The notes: generated by a model from the sequence alone, not told the origin. 17,978 nt of DNA from CALAMD01 sp035301025 (GCA_035301025.1 DATGUV010000137.1:1-17978); one strand, 5' to 3'; counted from the stretch's first letter, positions 8,081 through 15,573 are shown. Numbers and translations: made by a program.

Positions 8081-8500
8081 TCATTGAACGGATGATTGAA
8101 TGGAAATTGTCCCATCATCCGCTGATACGATCGTCCAATTAGGAGATAATATTTGTTCGAGCTCAATACGCCTATTTTTTTCCACAAGTAATCTCCCTAT
8201 AGAATCCTCGTGTTTTTCAAAGTCCTTTTCAGGTATTTTATCAAACTTTAATCGCAACATGTTTACAAGTCCATTAAACGTTAAAAATTTTATCTTATAT
8301 CCTTCTTTAATAATGGATTCATATGCCGCTTCATTTTTCGCTAAGGATTGTAATAAAGTAAAATCAAAATTTTCATGGACCTTGCTCCATGTTTGAATCG
8401 ATGTATCGTTTACTCGTAACAATTCCTCGTTCGTTACACCCGTACTGCGTAATGTTTCGATAATATATGCTTCCATTAATGAAATCTTTTCCAATGTCAT
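8081..8500 (-). CDS. Unrecognised small protein
   Basis: I do not recognise this 139-residue protein. It has no signal peptide or membrane segment, so it is probably cytoplasmic. Residues 1-115 look largely helical, with several charged amphipathic stretches and the segment KIKFLTFNGLVNMLRLKF. The last 20 residues (NWTIVSADDGTISI) look like a beta hairpin. It contains no cysteine. It is a stand-alone unit: a good promoter (TTGAAG, 17 bp, TATAAT) lies 66 bp upstream and a terminator immediately downstream, so it is very likely expressed. GGGAG about 10 bases before the ATG serves as ribosome site. The two-part architecture could fit a small regulator or binding protein, but no function can be assigned. 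Confidence 0.75.
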   Translation of the reverse strand: MTLEKISLMEAYIIETLRSTGVTNEELLRVNDTSIQTWSKVHENFDFTLLQSLAKNEAAYESIIKEGYKIKFLTFNGLVNMLRLKFDKIPEKDFEKHEDSIGRLLVEKNRRIELEQILSPNWTIVSADDGTISIQSSVQ

Positions 8501-8565
8501 GATTGCTCGCTCCCTGCTCTTCAGTTGCTAATCGTATATCTGAGTTCGTAGTAATCGTATGTTTG

Positions 8566-8594
8566 ATTATAGTAGAATACGTGGTTCACTTCAA
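8566..8594 (-). promoter_or_regulatory. SigA-type promoter of the 8081-8500 gene
   Basis: On the minus strand TTGAAG (8589-8594) is followed after 17 bp by a perfect TATAAT (8566-8571). Transcription would start near 8559, giving a leader of about 60 bases. Confidence 0.65.
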
Positions 8595-8616
8595 TAGAAC
8601 ACTCTTTATTTTCTCA

Positions 8617-8660
8617 TAAAAAGAGTCACTCCCCTAATTATTTCCCGGGAAATGACTCTT
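8617..8660 (-). terminator. Intrinsic terminator of the acidic lipoprotein gene
   Basis: AAGAGTCA (8621-8628) pairs with TGACTCTT (8653-8660), followed on the minus strand by a T-run. The palindrome TTTCCCGGGAAA sits inside the long loop. It lies 34 bp beyond the stop at 8694. Confidence 0.8.
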
Positions 8661-8693
8661 AACTTGTCTATTCATGTTTGATTCACGTCGAGG

Positions 8694-9164
8694 TTAGTCG
8701 ATAATTTCGTTAAATAATAGACCGTCATCTTTTAATTTAATAATTTTTAGACGTTTATCATTTTTAACGAAGACACTTTTGAATTCTTTTTCACCAGACG
8801 CATCTTCAAATAAGATGATACGATTTCCTTTGTTGTCTGTTTCAAGAATACTTTTGTATGAATTTAAATCAATATTGTCTGCAATAACATCGAACTCTTC
8901 GAAGTCTTCAATAGCACTATGATCTATTTCTCCCGATTCTTCGTCATCTGCTTTTTCAGATTCAGATGCATCTTCATCGTCAGTTTCATTTTCATTCGCT
9001 TCATCCGCTTCGCTCGTGTTTGTTTCAGATTCTCCCGATTCTTCTGATTGATCAGGTTCTTGTGTCGTTTCATCTGCTGGTTCTGATGATTCATCCTTGT
9101 CACTTCCACATGCTGCTAGAACAAGGGCTACTAGAACTAAAAGTAGAAGTAACGCTCTTTTCAT
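8694..9164 (-). CDS. Acidic low-complexity lipoprotein
   Basis: The 156-residue protein starts with a clear lipoprotein signal: MKR, a leucine/valine-rich helix and the lipobox LAAC with Cys19 as the lipid-attachment site. Residues about 21-82 are almost entirely Ser, Glu, Asp, Thr and Asn, a flexible acidic tether typical of surface lipoproteins in Bacillaceae, particularly salt-tolerant ones. The remaining 70 residues form a small globular domain (IADNIDLNSYKSILETDNK onward) that I do not recognise. GAAGGGA supplies the ribosome site before the ATG. A promoter with TTGACA and a terminator bracket the gene, so it is monocistronic. It is anchored on the outer face of the membrane; function unknown. 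Confidence 0.85.
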   Translation of the reverse strand: MKRALLLLLVLVALVLAACGSDKDESSEPADETTQEPDQSEESGESETNTSEADEANENETDDEDASESEKADDEESGEIDHSAIEDFEEFDVIADNIDLNSYKSILETDNKGNRIILFEDASGEKEFKSVFVKNDKRLKIIKLKDDGLLFNEIID

Positions 9165-9217
9165 AACAATCCCTTCTCTCTAAGTTGTTATTTGGATGTT
9201 TTGATGTCTATGATTTT

Positions 9218-9246
9218 AGTTTATACCTTAGAAAAATAAGTGTCAA
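9218..9246 (-). promoter_or_regulatory. SigA-type promoter of the acidic lipoprotein gene
   Basis: On the minus strand a perfect TTGACA (9241-9246) is followed after 17 bp by TAAACT (9218-9223). An alternative -10, TATAAA, overlaps it at 15 bp spacing. The start codon is about 54 bp downstream. Confidence 0.55.
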
Positions 9247-9320
9247 TAATTTATGAGGTTTTCATGCGACTGCGAACAAATATTTTATTTTATTTCTAGG
9301 ATGTTGGATACTATATATTT

Positions 9321-9329
9321 TGGTATACT
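9321..9329 (+). promoter_or_regulatory. Extended -10 promoter of the speG-like gene
   Basis: TGGTATACT forms an extended -10 element (TG, one base, TATACT). There is no strong -35; TGTTGG lies 16-17 bp upstream. Transcription would start near 9336, about 34 bp before the ATG. Confidence 0.45.
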
Positions 9330-9369
9330 AAAGTAGAATAAGTCGACACATGTGCAAGGAGGATTATGA

Positions 9370-9885
9370 ATGGCACACATTACATTAAGGACGCTTGAAA
9401 AAGAGGATATACCCTTTATACACAAACTTTTTAACGATCCAGCGATTATGTCCTATTGGTTTGAAGAAGCATACCATTCCAAAGGAACATTGGAAGAAAG
9501 TTTTGATAAAAATAAAGAAAGCCCTCACACCCGTAGTTTTATCATCGATCATGCAGGTGAGGATATTGGTCTAGTTCAACTGCTTTTTATTGATACGATT
9601 AGTCGAAATGCTGAATTCGCTATTATGATTGACCCACAACATCAAGGAAAAGGGTATTCCCATTTAGCTACGCAACAGGCGATTGATTATGCTTTTCAAA
9701 CGTTAAATTTACACAAGTTGTATTTATGGGCTGATGAAACCAATGAAAAAGCAATCCATATTTATAAAAAACATGGTTTTACAGTTGATGCTGTTTTGCA
9801 TGAACACTTTTATGTAAATGGGTCTTACCGAAATACAGTCATCATGAACATTTTCCAAAGGGATTATTATGCGAATCAATCATAA
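9370..9885 (+). CDS. speG: Spermidine/spermine N-acetyltransferase SpeG-like (GNAT)
   Basis: SpeG transfers an acetyl group from acetyl-CoA to spermidine or spermine and so removes excess polyamine in the cytoplasm. The 171-residue product matches SpeG over its length as I remember that family. It has LRTLEKEDIPFIHKL at the N terminus, the SpeG signature YWFEE (29-33), the AEFAIMI strand, the CoA pyrophosphate loop HQGKGYS (91-97), NEKAIHIYKKHGF (125-137) with Tyr132 as likely general acid, and FYVNGSYRN near the end. AAGGAGG lies 7 bases before the ATG. The gene is a single unit convergent with the catalase and shares its terminator. Relatives that acetylate other amines cannot be excluded. 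Confidence 0.85.
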   Translation: MAHITLRTLEKEDIPFIHKLFNDPAIMSYWFEEAYHSKGTLEESFDKNKESPHTRSFIIDHAGEDIGLVQLLFIDTISRNAEFAIMIDPQHQGKGYSHLATQQAIDYAFQTLNLHKLYLWADETNEKAIHIYKKHGFTVDAVLHEHFYVNGSYRNTVIMNIFQRDYYANQS

Positions 9886-9933
9886 AAAGAAGCGAGCCAC
9901 AGACAAGTTTCACGGTGGTTCGCTTCCCCTTTT
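9886..9933. terminator. Bidirectional terminator between speG-like and catalase genes
   Basis: A 12-bp stem, GAAGCGAGCCAC (9889-9900) with GTGGTTCGCTTC (9915-9926), has one G-T wobble. CCCCTTTT follows on the plus strand and CTTTTTATG on the minus strand, so it can end both convergent genes. Confidence 0.85.
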
Positions 9934-9956
9934 AACATCAGATACGACACTTCTCT

Positions 9957-12026
9957 TTACGTTCGATTCCAAAATCGTTGTTTAGCCACTGCCTTCGTAA
10001 AGGCCTTAGGAAAGTCTGGATGATTTGCTGCAAATACTACACCAGCCATATTATTACTCTCAGAAGATTGAACGTATGGTGTACCGGAAGTTGCTACACC
10101 TATCGGTTTATAATATTTATACGCTTCTCTCACATACGTACGTACATGCTCGTTAAAATCATCTTGATGATGTGTTTCTCCACCAACAACGTAATATGAA
10201 TCATATAAAGTAGGATTGATGGTAATAAATGTTTTATCCACCTCTAAAGACATACCATCTATACCTTGTAGTGTGCCAAGTTGTTCACTAACAATGTCAA
10301 CAAATACTCCGTATTCTTTTAAAACACGCAATGTTTCAGTGACTTCTCTTCCTGGAAATCCATTCCCAATTAAAACTGCAACTCGCTGTGTATATGCATA
10401 GTAAGCTGTATTTGCTTCACTTAAACTCGGTGATGATGCCGAAACGTCCACATGACCTTTTTTAGGTGGTTTCACATTTACATGCTCAGCTATTGCTGTT
10501 GCCATGGACGTATCAACATTTCCAAACATATCGACTACTCGCTGCCTAACGTTAGCACTTTTTACGTACCCTAAATGAAAATTAAACGTTTGCACGATGT
10601 GCTGTTTCTCAACTGTGGACATGCTATTCCAGAAAAGACGTGCTTGAGAGAAGAAGTCAAAAAATGATTCTCCAGGACGTTCCCTCGTTTTATTCCCCTC
10701 TACTTTTTCTGGATAGTGAACATATCCACCTTCTTCAGGAGGGACTTCTTGCGGGGTATTTCCTGCTAAGTGATTTTCATGGTAATTTACATCATCAACG
10801 TCTATACGATAGCGTGAGTAGCTGTCTCTTTGATTAAAATGAACATCTGCAATCGGTTGATTCACAGGTATTTCGTTAATATTTCCTGTTCCTAATCGGT
10901 GATAATCTGTATCTCTATACGCAAAGGACCTTCCTTGTAAAACTGGGTCATTCGTAAAGTCTATTCCTGGAACGACAGTTGAGGGGTCAAATGAGGCTTG
11001 TTCTTCTTCAGCAAAATGATTGTCGACAAGTTTGTTTAACGTCATTTTTCCAATAATCTCTACAGGTATCTCTTCTTCAGGCCATAGTTTGGTATCATCT
11101 AATATGTCAAAATCATATTTATTTTCATCTCCTGCTGCAATAAGTTGCACACCTAATTCATACTCAGGATATGCCCCTCGCTTAATTGCTTCATGCAAAT
11201 CTCTTCGATGATAATCTGGATCTACCCCACCAATGATATTCGCCTCTTCTAGCAGTAACGAATGTACACCTAACATTGGTTTCCATACGAACCGAACAAA
11301 GGTTGAGGTTCCTTCAGCATTCATGAAACGAAAAGTGTTTACAGGATAGCCTTCCATCATTCGCCAACTGCGAGGTCTACCTCGGTCTGACATTAACCAC
11401 ATAATAAAATGAGCTATTTCTTGGTTACTAGAAATATAATCCCAAGCATTATCATGGGCAACTGTTGCTTGAGGTACATCTGTTTTTGGGTTTGGCTTTA
11501 CAGCATGCACAAAATCAGCAAATTTCATCGCGTCCATTACTGCAAACACTGCAAATGAAAGTGCCAACATATCATAATTTCCTTCTTCGGTATAAAACTT
11601 TGTTGCAAACCCACGAATATCAATTGCTGTATCCTTCGATCCTTTACTCCCAATAAAGTTTGAGAATCGCACAAATACAGGTGTTTTCCTTCCAGCTTCT
11701 TGGAGAAAGTGGGCAGTGGTTATATGTTTCATCGACTCATATAATTCAAACTCTCCATATACCCCGTCTCCTCTAGCGTGCACTACTTTCTCAGGAATGC
11801 GTTCTCGATTAAAATGGGATTGTTTTTTATAAAAATGAAAATCTTGAAATAATGTTGGACCACGTTTACCAGCACGTAAAGACCAGCGATCATTCGAAAT
11901 ATTTAATCCCGCATCACTTGTAAGGTTCTTACCTTTCCCTGTGTTTTTTCTTCGGTATTTTTCTAGCTCTTCATCTTTTTTACTTTCTTTCTTCCTTGAT
12001 TCATCTTGAGATGAAAATTCATCCAT
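9957..12026 (-). CDS. katE: Large (clade II, KatE-type) catalase-family protein with altered distal haem site
   Basis: The family breaks down hydrogen peroxide in the cytoplasm with a b- or d-type haem. The 689-residue length and the C-terminal DJ-1/flavodoxin-like domain (about 545-689, with no nucleophilic Cys) are those of large-subunit catalases. Catalytic His83 (VVHARG), Ser122 (RFS), DIRGFATKFYTEEGN, and Arg366 with haem-ligand Tyr370 (GRSFAYRDT) are all present. However, the segment normally reading LVGNN.PVFF after EGNYD is MLALSFAVFA (153-162), so the distal Asn pair becomes Leu156-Ser157 and the Pro and second Phe are lost. Activity is therefore uncertain; it may be a weak catalase or another haem enzyme. 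I chose ATG 12026 (GAAGGTGAT upstream); earlier starts are 12047 and 12053. No clear SigB promoter is seen. Confidence 0.85.
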   Translation of the reverse strand: MDEFSSQDESRKKESKKDEELEKYRRKNTGKGKNLTSDAGLNISNDRWSLRAGKRGPTLFQDFHFYKKQSHFNRERIPEKVVHARGDGVYGEFELYESMKHITTAHFLQEAGRKTPVFVRFSNFIGSKGSKDTAIDIRGFATKFYTEEGNYDMLALSFAVFAVMDAMKFADFVHAVKPNPKTDVPQATVAHDNAWDYISSNQEIAHFIMWLMSDRGRPRSWRMMEGYPVNTFRFMNAEGTSTFVRFVWKPMLGVHSLLLEEANIIGGVDPDYHRRDLHEAIKRGAYPEYELGVQLIAAGDENKYDFDILDDTKLWPEEEIPVEIIGKMTLNKLVDNHFAEEEQASFDPSTVVPGIDFTNDPVLQGRSFAYRDTDYHRLGTGNINEIPVNQPIADVHFNQRDSYSRYRIDVDDVNYHENHLAGNTPQEVPPEEGGYVHYPEKVEGNKTRERPGESFFDFFSQARLFWNSMSTVEKQHIVQTFNFHLGYVKSANVRQRVVDMFGNVDTSMATAIAEHVNVKPPKKGHVDVSASSPSLSEANTAYYAYTQRVAVLIGNGFPGREVTETLRVLKEYGVFVDIVSEQLGTLQGIDGMSLEVDKTFITINPTLYDSYYVVGGETHHQDDFNEHVRTYVREAYKYYKPIGVATSGTPYVQSSESNNMAGVVFAANHPDFPKAFTKAVAKQRFWNRT

Positions 12027-12084
12027 ACCATCACCTTCTTTATCCATATTCACACACTATTTCTATATATATGTGATAGCATTG

Positions 12085-12146
12085 AAAAAAGAACAGAAAA
12101 AACCTTCATACCTCATAAAGATGAGTGTATAAAGGTTTTTTCTGTT
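12085..12146 (-). terminator. Terminator of the GNAT gene at 12153
   Basis: A perfect 15-bp stem, AACAGAAAAAACCTT (12092-12106) with AAGGTTTTTTCTGTT (12132-12146), continues inward with imperfect pairing. On the minus strand it ends in CTTTTTTC. It lies 7 bp past the stop codon and separates this gene from the catalase. Confidence 0.88.
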
Positions 12147-12152
12147 TGAAAA

Positions 12153-12743
12153 CTATTTACTAAGCCCTAAAGCTTCTTCTAATAAATCATCTGATTCACG
12201 ATTTTCATCATAATCAAGGACTTCTACTACCGGCTGATAGGATTCTCCATAAATTTCTATATCCTTATACGTATGAATGGATTCATACATCTTTTTCATC
12301 TGATTGTAAATAAAGTCTTCTGATTGATCGTCTGGTGACCAGTACAAGATTTCAAGTACTGTATCTTCATTTGTTGCTAATGATTTACGATTGTATTCAA
12401 TGGATTGGGCGTGTGTAAATTCTTCACGCTGATAGAAGCGCAATCGCTTCGCGGAATCCGTATCCTCATAATCGATTGGTTCGACCTCAAGAATAATGGG
12501 TTTGTTTTTTTCTTTCATTTTTTCAATTAGTTGATGTCCAATTCCTTTTCCTCTTGATTGTGCAGAGACCCATAAATAATCGATGAATAGAAAGTCTTTA
12601 AACTCTGCATACATCAACACGTGATATGGCCCTTCATCCTTGTAATATACATCGTCTTTTTCATCTAAGAGTATATCCATATGCCTCTTTGACTTCATTT
12701 CTTCTACAGGGAAATACTCTTTTAACTTCTCATACCAATTCAT
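12153..12743 (-). CDS. GNAT-family N-acetyltransferase
   Basis: The 196-residue protein has the GNAT acetyl-CoA fold in its first 115 residues: the strand FIDYLWVS (53-60), the CoA pyrophosphate loop QSRGKGIGHQL (62-72), the strand IILEVEP (83-89) and RLRFYQREEF (100-109). The remaining 80 residues form a family-specific, acidic C-terminal extension (EILYWSPDDQSEDF onward) that I associate with uncharacterised Bacillaceae acetyltransferases. The acceptor substrate is unknown; a small molecule or a protein amine are both possible. AAAGGAG lies 8 bases before the ATG. A promoter and a terminator bracket it, so it is monocistronic. Confidence 0.82.
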   Translation of the reverse strand: MNWYEKLKEYFPVEEMKSKRHMDILLDEKDDVYYKDEGPYHVLMYAEFKDFLFIDYLWVSAQSRGKGIGHQLIEKMKEKNKPIILEVEPIDYEDTDSAKRLRFYQREEFTHAQSIEYNRKSLATNEDTVLEILYWSPDDQSEDFIYNQMKKMYESIHTYKDIEIYGESYQPVVEVLDYDENRESDDLLEEALGLSK

Positions 12744-12772
12744 TGATCTACTCCTTTTTTATTATCTACTTT

Positions 12773-12800
12773 AGTATAACGAACCCACCTTCTAGCGCAA
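12773..12800 (-). promoter_or_regulatory. Promoter of the GNAT gene at 12153-12743
   Basis: On the minus strand TTGCGC (12795-12800) and TATACT (12773-12778) are 16 bp apart. The following bases, TATACTAAAGTAGA, are shared with the speG-like promoter, where TATACTAAAGTAGA also marks the -10 and start region. Confidence 0.45.
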
Positions 12801-12954
12801 ACCGTATATAAACGCATCTAGCACCTTTAATATTGATGAGCATTTATGAAACGAATGTAAGCATTTTATTCGACTATTAGGTAGTAAATGCTACGGATTA
12901 CAGAGTAATCATTGATATTGGGTTCCATGTTTATAAATTGTCTATATAAGAGGA

Positions 12955-13033
12955 TGTATTTTATTATTACCCAAATCAGCTATATCAATACATATTATAG
13001 TAATATGGCATAAAATACGTTTTATGAAATTCT
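12955..13033 (+). repeat. Hairpin repeat element, copy 2 (diverged, 79 bp)
   Basis: The left 37 bases (12955-12991) match copy 3 (17800-17836) at 31 of 37 positions, and the right 29 bases (13005-13033) match its end at 26 of 29. The central hairpin of copy 3, with its flank, is missing. In its place is a different perfect hairpin, CATATTA-TAG-TAATATG (12991-13007). The terminal repeats are degraded. This is an older copy of the same family, in the same orientation as copy 3. Confidence 0.75.
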
Positions 13034-13123
13034 TTAAAGTGCGAATGTTTTGGTGAAGATCTCCTTTACGTTAGGTTTTTGAAATGAGGGAATCAGCAAA
13101 TTCAACTCACTTTTAGAAAGCAT

Positions 13124-13163
13124 TAAAAAAGTCAGAAGTTCTATTTAATGAGAACTTCTGACT
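13124..13163 (-). terminator. Terminator of the flavoprotein-SRPBCC operon
   Basis: AGTCAGAAGTTCT (13130-13142) and AGAACTTCTGACT (13151-13163) form a perfect 13-bp stem with an 8-base loop, followed on the minus strand by CTTTTTTAATG. It lies 35 bp after the stop at 13198. Confidence 0.9.
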
Positions 13164-13197
13164 CTAAATTTTCTAGCCTCCAACAAATCAACTGTGT

Positions 13198-13644
13198 TTA
13201 TTGGTTTACTGCAACAATTTCTTCTGCAATACGGTTAGTTAAATCTTCAGCTGTTTTTGGAACAAAGTTTTTCAAGATCGCATTGATCATTGGTCCCATC
13301 ATTCCTTTAGCTGTAATATCTAAGTTTCCTGTCATTTTTGTTTGATGATCTGATAAAGCATCTGCTTGGAAATAACCATTTCCAGCGAAGTTTTCATTCA
13401 GACCTGTTAAATCAAACGTTACAGTTGTAGGCTCAATCCATTCCTTGATATCAACTTGTAATTTAACAGTTTTTTGCATAATTCCGATATCGCCTTTAAA
13501 CGTCCATGTAGATTGCATATCGCTAATAATCTCATGTTCAATATATCCTGGTACAAGTGGTGCCCACTTATCCATATCACTTACAAAATCCCAAATGTTT
13601 TCAATAGGTAAATCTAATACTACTTCAGTTGTTCCACTTGGCAT
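13198..13644 (-). CDS. SRPBCC/CoxG-like protein
   Basis: The 148-residue protein has the SRPBCC (START/Bet v1-like) pattern: an N-terminal strand, then LPIENIWDFVSDMDKWAPLVPGY typical of CoxG/polyketide-cyclase-like members, alternating beta strands, and a long C-terminal helix (FVPKTAEDLTNRIAEEIV). This fold makes a deep hydrophobic pocket for lipids, sterols or aromatic ligands. No signal peptide is present, so it is cytoplasmic. GAGGAGG lies before the ATG. It starts 38 bp after the stop of the ketosteroid-dehydrogenase-like gene and shares its terminator, so the two form an operon. It may bind or deliver the hydrophobic substrate of that enzyme, an inference from gene order. Confidence 0.78.
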   Translation of the reverse strand: MPSGTTEVVLDLPIENIWDFVSDMDKWAPLVPGYIEHEIISDMQSTWTFKGDIGIMQKTVKLQVDIKEWIEPTTVTFDLTGLNENFAGNGYFQADALSDHQTKMTGNLDITAKGMMGPMINAILKNFVPKTAEDLTNRIAEEIVAVNQ

Positions 13645-13682
13645 AGTGAAAACCTCCTCATATTTTTTCTGTTGTTTCTTTA

Positions 13683-15332
13683 TTAAAGCTCTCTATTTGC
13701 AGTGTTTGCAAGGTGTTTCCCAGCTAAATATCCAAATGTTAAAGCAGGTCCAATGGTTCCGCCCGCACCTGGATATGCTCCTCCTAGAATCCCCATTGCT
13801 GCGTTACCAGCTGCATATAATCCTGGGATTAGCTCTCCGCGAAGGCTGATAACTTGTCCATGTTCATCAATACGTGGACCACCGTTCGTACCAAGTGCTC
13901 CTTGATAAACTGGAAGTGCATAAAATGTCGCTTTTTCAATTGGTCCAATCATTGCTTCAATTCCAGCTCCACCTGTCGCCATATTACCAAAGTATAATCC
14001 ACCACGGCCGAAATCAGGGTCAACATGGTTGCGGGCATTTTCGTTCCAGTGGTTAATTGTTTCTTCAAGTACTTCTGGTTCAATATCAATTTGTTTTGCA
14101 AGCCCTTCAATACTATCTGATTGAGGTACCCAATCAGGCGCTTCTTCACCTGGTGCCATCGTTACAATTAGTGCACGGTCTTTTAATTGTTGGTCAAAAA
14201 TCATCCATGCTCCACCAGAGTTTGCAAGTGTTTGCGTGTTCTGATCATACGTATAAAATGCTTTCGGTAAATCTTGATATGTTGCTCCTTCGTTAACAAA
14301 ACGTTTACCTGATTTGTTTACCATAATTGAGTTTGCCATCGTACGTGCTGAAGAGTCTATTTGGTTATACACTCTACCTTCATATTCAATTGTTGGATCG
14401 ACGAAAGCCGGTGACCACCAAGCACTATCCATATTACCTAATGCGGCTCCTGCTTCCATAGCCATAATTAAACCATCACCCTCATTGTATGCAGGTGATT
14501 GTGGATGTGTAATTGGACCACTTAAGAAAGTATTTACAAGTTCTTCGTTCCACTCGAATCCTCCTGAAGCAATCATGACACCTTTTCTAGCTCCAACAAA
14601 GAAATCTTCTCCATCTTTTACTGCACGAACTCCGACAACTGCACCGTCATCGTCCATGACAAGCTCTTCCCCCGGAGTAGATAAGTATGTTTTCACTCCA
14701 AAATCTAGTACTGTTTTAAACAGTCCGCCAATAAGCGCTCTCCCCATTGTTGTAATGTTTTTCTCCATACGTTCTGCAACGAGTGAGAAGTCAGCTTTAC
14801 TTGGATCAGACGCTCCGCCTTCTGCTAATGTTAATGGAGGGAAAATCGGGTTTCTTCTGATTTTATGTTCCCATTCCCCTAATTTAGTTAATGGAAATGG
14901 TTCAGGGTCTAAAGATCTTCCTTCATTTTTACCACCTGGGTTGTTCGCATAGTAATCTCCATATCCTCTTGGTATAGAGAATCGTACAGGTGTCTTTTCA
15001 TATAGATAATCAATCATATGCTTACCTTCATGAATATATAGATCAACTAACTTAGGATCTGGCTCGCTTCCTCCTGTTAAGTGTGAAAGATATTGTTTAG
15101 CTTCTTCAAATGAGTCTTTAATCCCTTTTTCTTTCATATAACGGTTTTCAGGAATCCAAGGAATCCCGCCGGAGAAAGCTGTAGTACCTCCAATTTCATC
15201 GGATTTCTCTAGAATTACTACTTCAGCACCTTCATCAGCTGCACGAATGGCAGTTGTTAATGCTGCACCACCACTACCTAACACTACTACGTCTGTTTCT
15301 AAGTCCCATGTTACTTTGTCTTTTGAAAGCAT
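13683..15332 (-). CDS. FAD-dependent 3-ketosteroid-dehydrogenase-like oxidoreductase
   Basis: The 549-residue flavoprotein belongs to the FAD_binding_2 (fumarate reductase/KstD) superfamily. The N terminus has the dinucleotide fold VVVLGSGGAALTTAIRAA (16-33) with Glu42 for ribose binding, then GGTTAFSGGIPWIPEN, which resembles the GGSTARSGGGVWIPNN-type motif of 3-ketosteroid delta-1-dehydrogenases. The C terminus has LYAAGNAAMG and AYPGAGGTIGPALTFGY; Tyr520 and Gly524 have the Tyr-x3-Gly spacing of the KstD catalytic Tyr and Gly. Fumarate reductases differ there. It would introduce a double bond next to a ketone in a cyclic substrate, possibly not a steroid, since no other steroid genes are nearby. 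AAGGAGG precedes the ATG. It heads an operon with the SRPBCC gene, divergent from a TetR regulator that probably controls it. Confidence 0.8.
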   Translation of the reverse strand: MLSKDKVTWDLETDVVVLGSGGAALTTAIRAADEGAEVVILEKSDEIGGTTAFSGGIPWIPENRYMKEKGIKDSFEEAKQYLSHLTGGSEPDPKLVDLYIHEGKHMIDYLYEKTPVRFSIPRGYGDYYANNPGGKNEGRSLDPEPFPLTKLGEWEHKIRRNPIFPPLTLAEGGASDPSKADFSLVAERMEKNITTMGRALIGGLFKTVLDFGVKTYLSTPGEELVMDDDGAVVGVRAVKDGEDFFVGARKGVMIASGGFEWNEELVNTFLSGPITHPQSPAYNEGDGLIMAMEAGAALGNMDSAWWSPAFVDPTIEYEGRVYNQIDSSARTMANSIMVNKSGKRFVNEGATYQDLPKAFYTYDQNTQTLANSGGAWMIFDQQLKDRALIVTMAPGEEAPDWVPQSDSIEGLAKQIDIEPEVLEETINHWNENARNHVDPDFGRGGLYFGNMATGGAGIEAMIGPIEKATFYALPVYQGALGTNGGPRIDEHGQVISLRGELIPGLYAAGNAAMGILGGAYPGAGGTIGPALTFGYLAGKHLANTANREL

Positions 15333-15416
15333 GTTTTATTCCTCCTTGGTGTATTTGGAAAACGATTACATTACTTGTACATATGAATTAAATTAGCATA
15401 CAAATACATAAAAAGT

Positions 15417-15432
15417 AGTAAAATATTTTACT
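15417..15432. promoter_or_regulatory. 16-bp perfect palindrome in the TetR/flavoprotein divergent region
   Basis: AGTAAAATATTTTACT is a perfect palindrome about 85-100 bp before the flavoprotein start. Read on the minus strand, its TTTACT end lies 16 bp before TATGCT, so it may overlap a -35 box. It is a candidate regulator site. Confidence 0.45.
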
Positions 15433-15436
15433 TAAT

Positions 15437-15449
15437 AGACACTGTGTCT
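15437..15449. promoter_or_regulatory. Palindrome AGACAC-T-GTGTCT (candidate TetR operator)
   Basis: A perfect 6-bp inverted repeat around a central T, in the middle of the divergent region. Preceded by T, it gives the half-site TAGAC that recurs in the palindrome overlapping the tetR promoter. Confidence 0.5.
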
Positions 15450-15507
15450 TCTACTTCTATTATATCCTATTATGGGACTAAAGCAATAATCAATATGCGA
15501 TAGAGTG

Positions 15508-15540
15508 TTGCTTTGTAGTCAATATATAATATAATGTCTA
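15508..15540 (+). promoter_or_regulatory. tetR promoter overlapped by a 25-bp imperfect palindrome
   Basis: TTGCTT (15508-15513) and TATAAT (15530-15535) are 16 bp apart, followed by the TetR gene 38 bp later. Bases 15516-15540 form an imperfect palindrome (arms TAGTC and GTCTA at the ends, 10 of 12 positions pairing) that covers the spacer and -10. A bound repressor would block transcription, suggesting autoregulation. Confidence 0.5.
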
Positions 15541-15573
15541 TAAGATCATAAAATGTTGAATGGAGGATACATA

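Larger units (their letters stand above)
12744..13129. other. Intergenic region with promoter and a diverged repeat copy
   Basis: No gene is supported here. From left to right it holds the ribosome site and promoter of the GNAT gene (to 12800), a weak stem AGCATTT...AAATGCT (about 12861-12894), and the diverged hairpin element at 12955-13033. The terminator of the SRPBCC gene follows. Confidence 0.65.

Noticed and set aside
14314..14952. 212-codon plus-strand frame inside the flavoprotein gene
   Set aside because: It is antisense to a gene with clear FAD and active-site motifs, has low-complexity Ser/Pro composition and no ribosome site.
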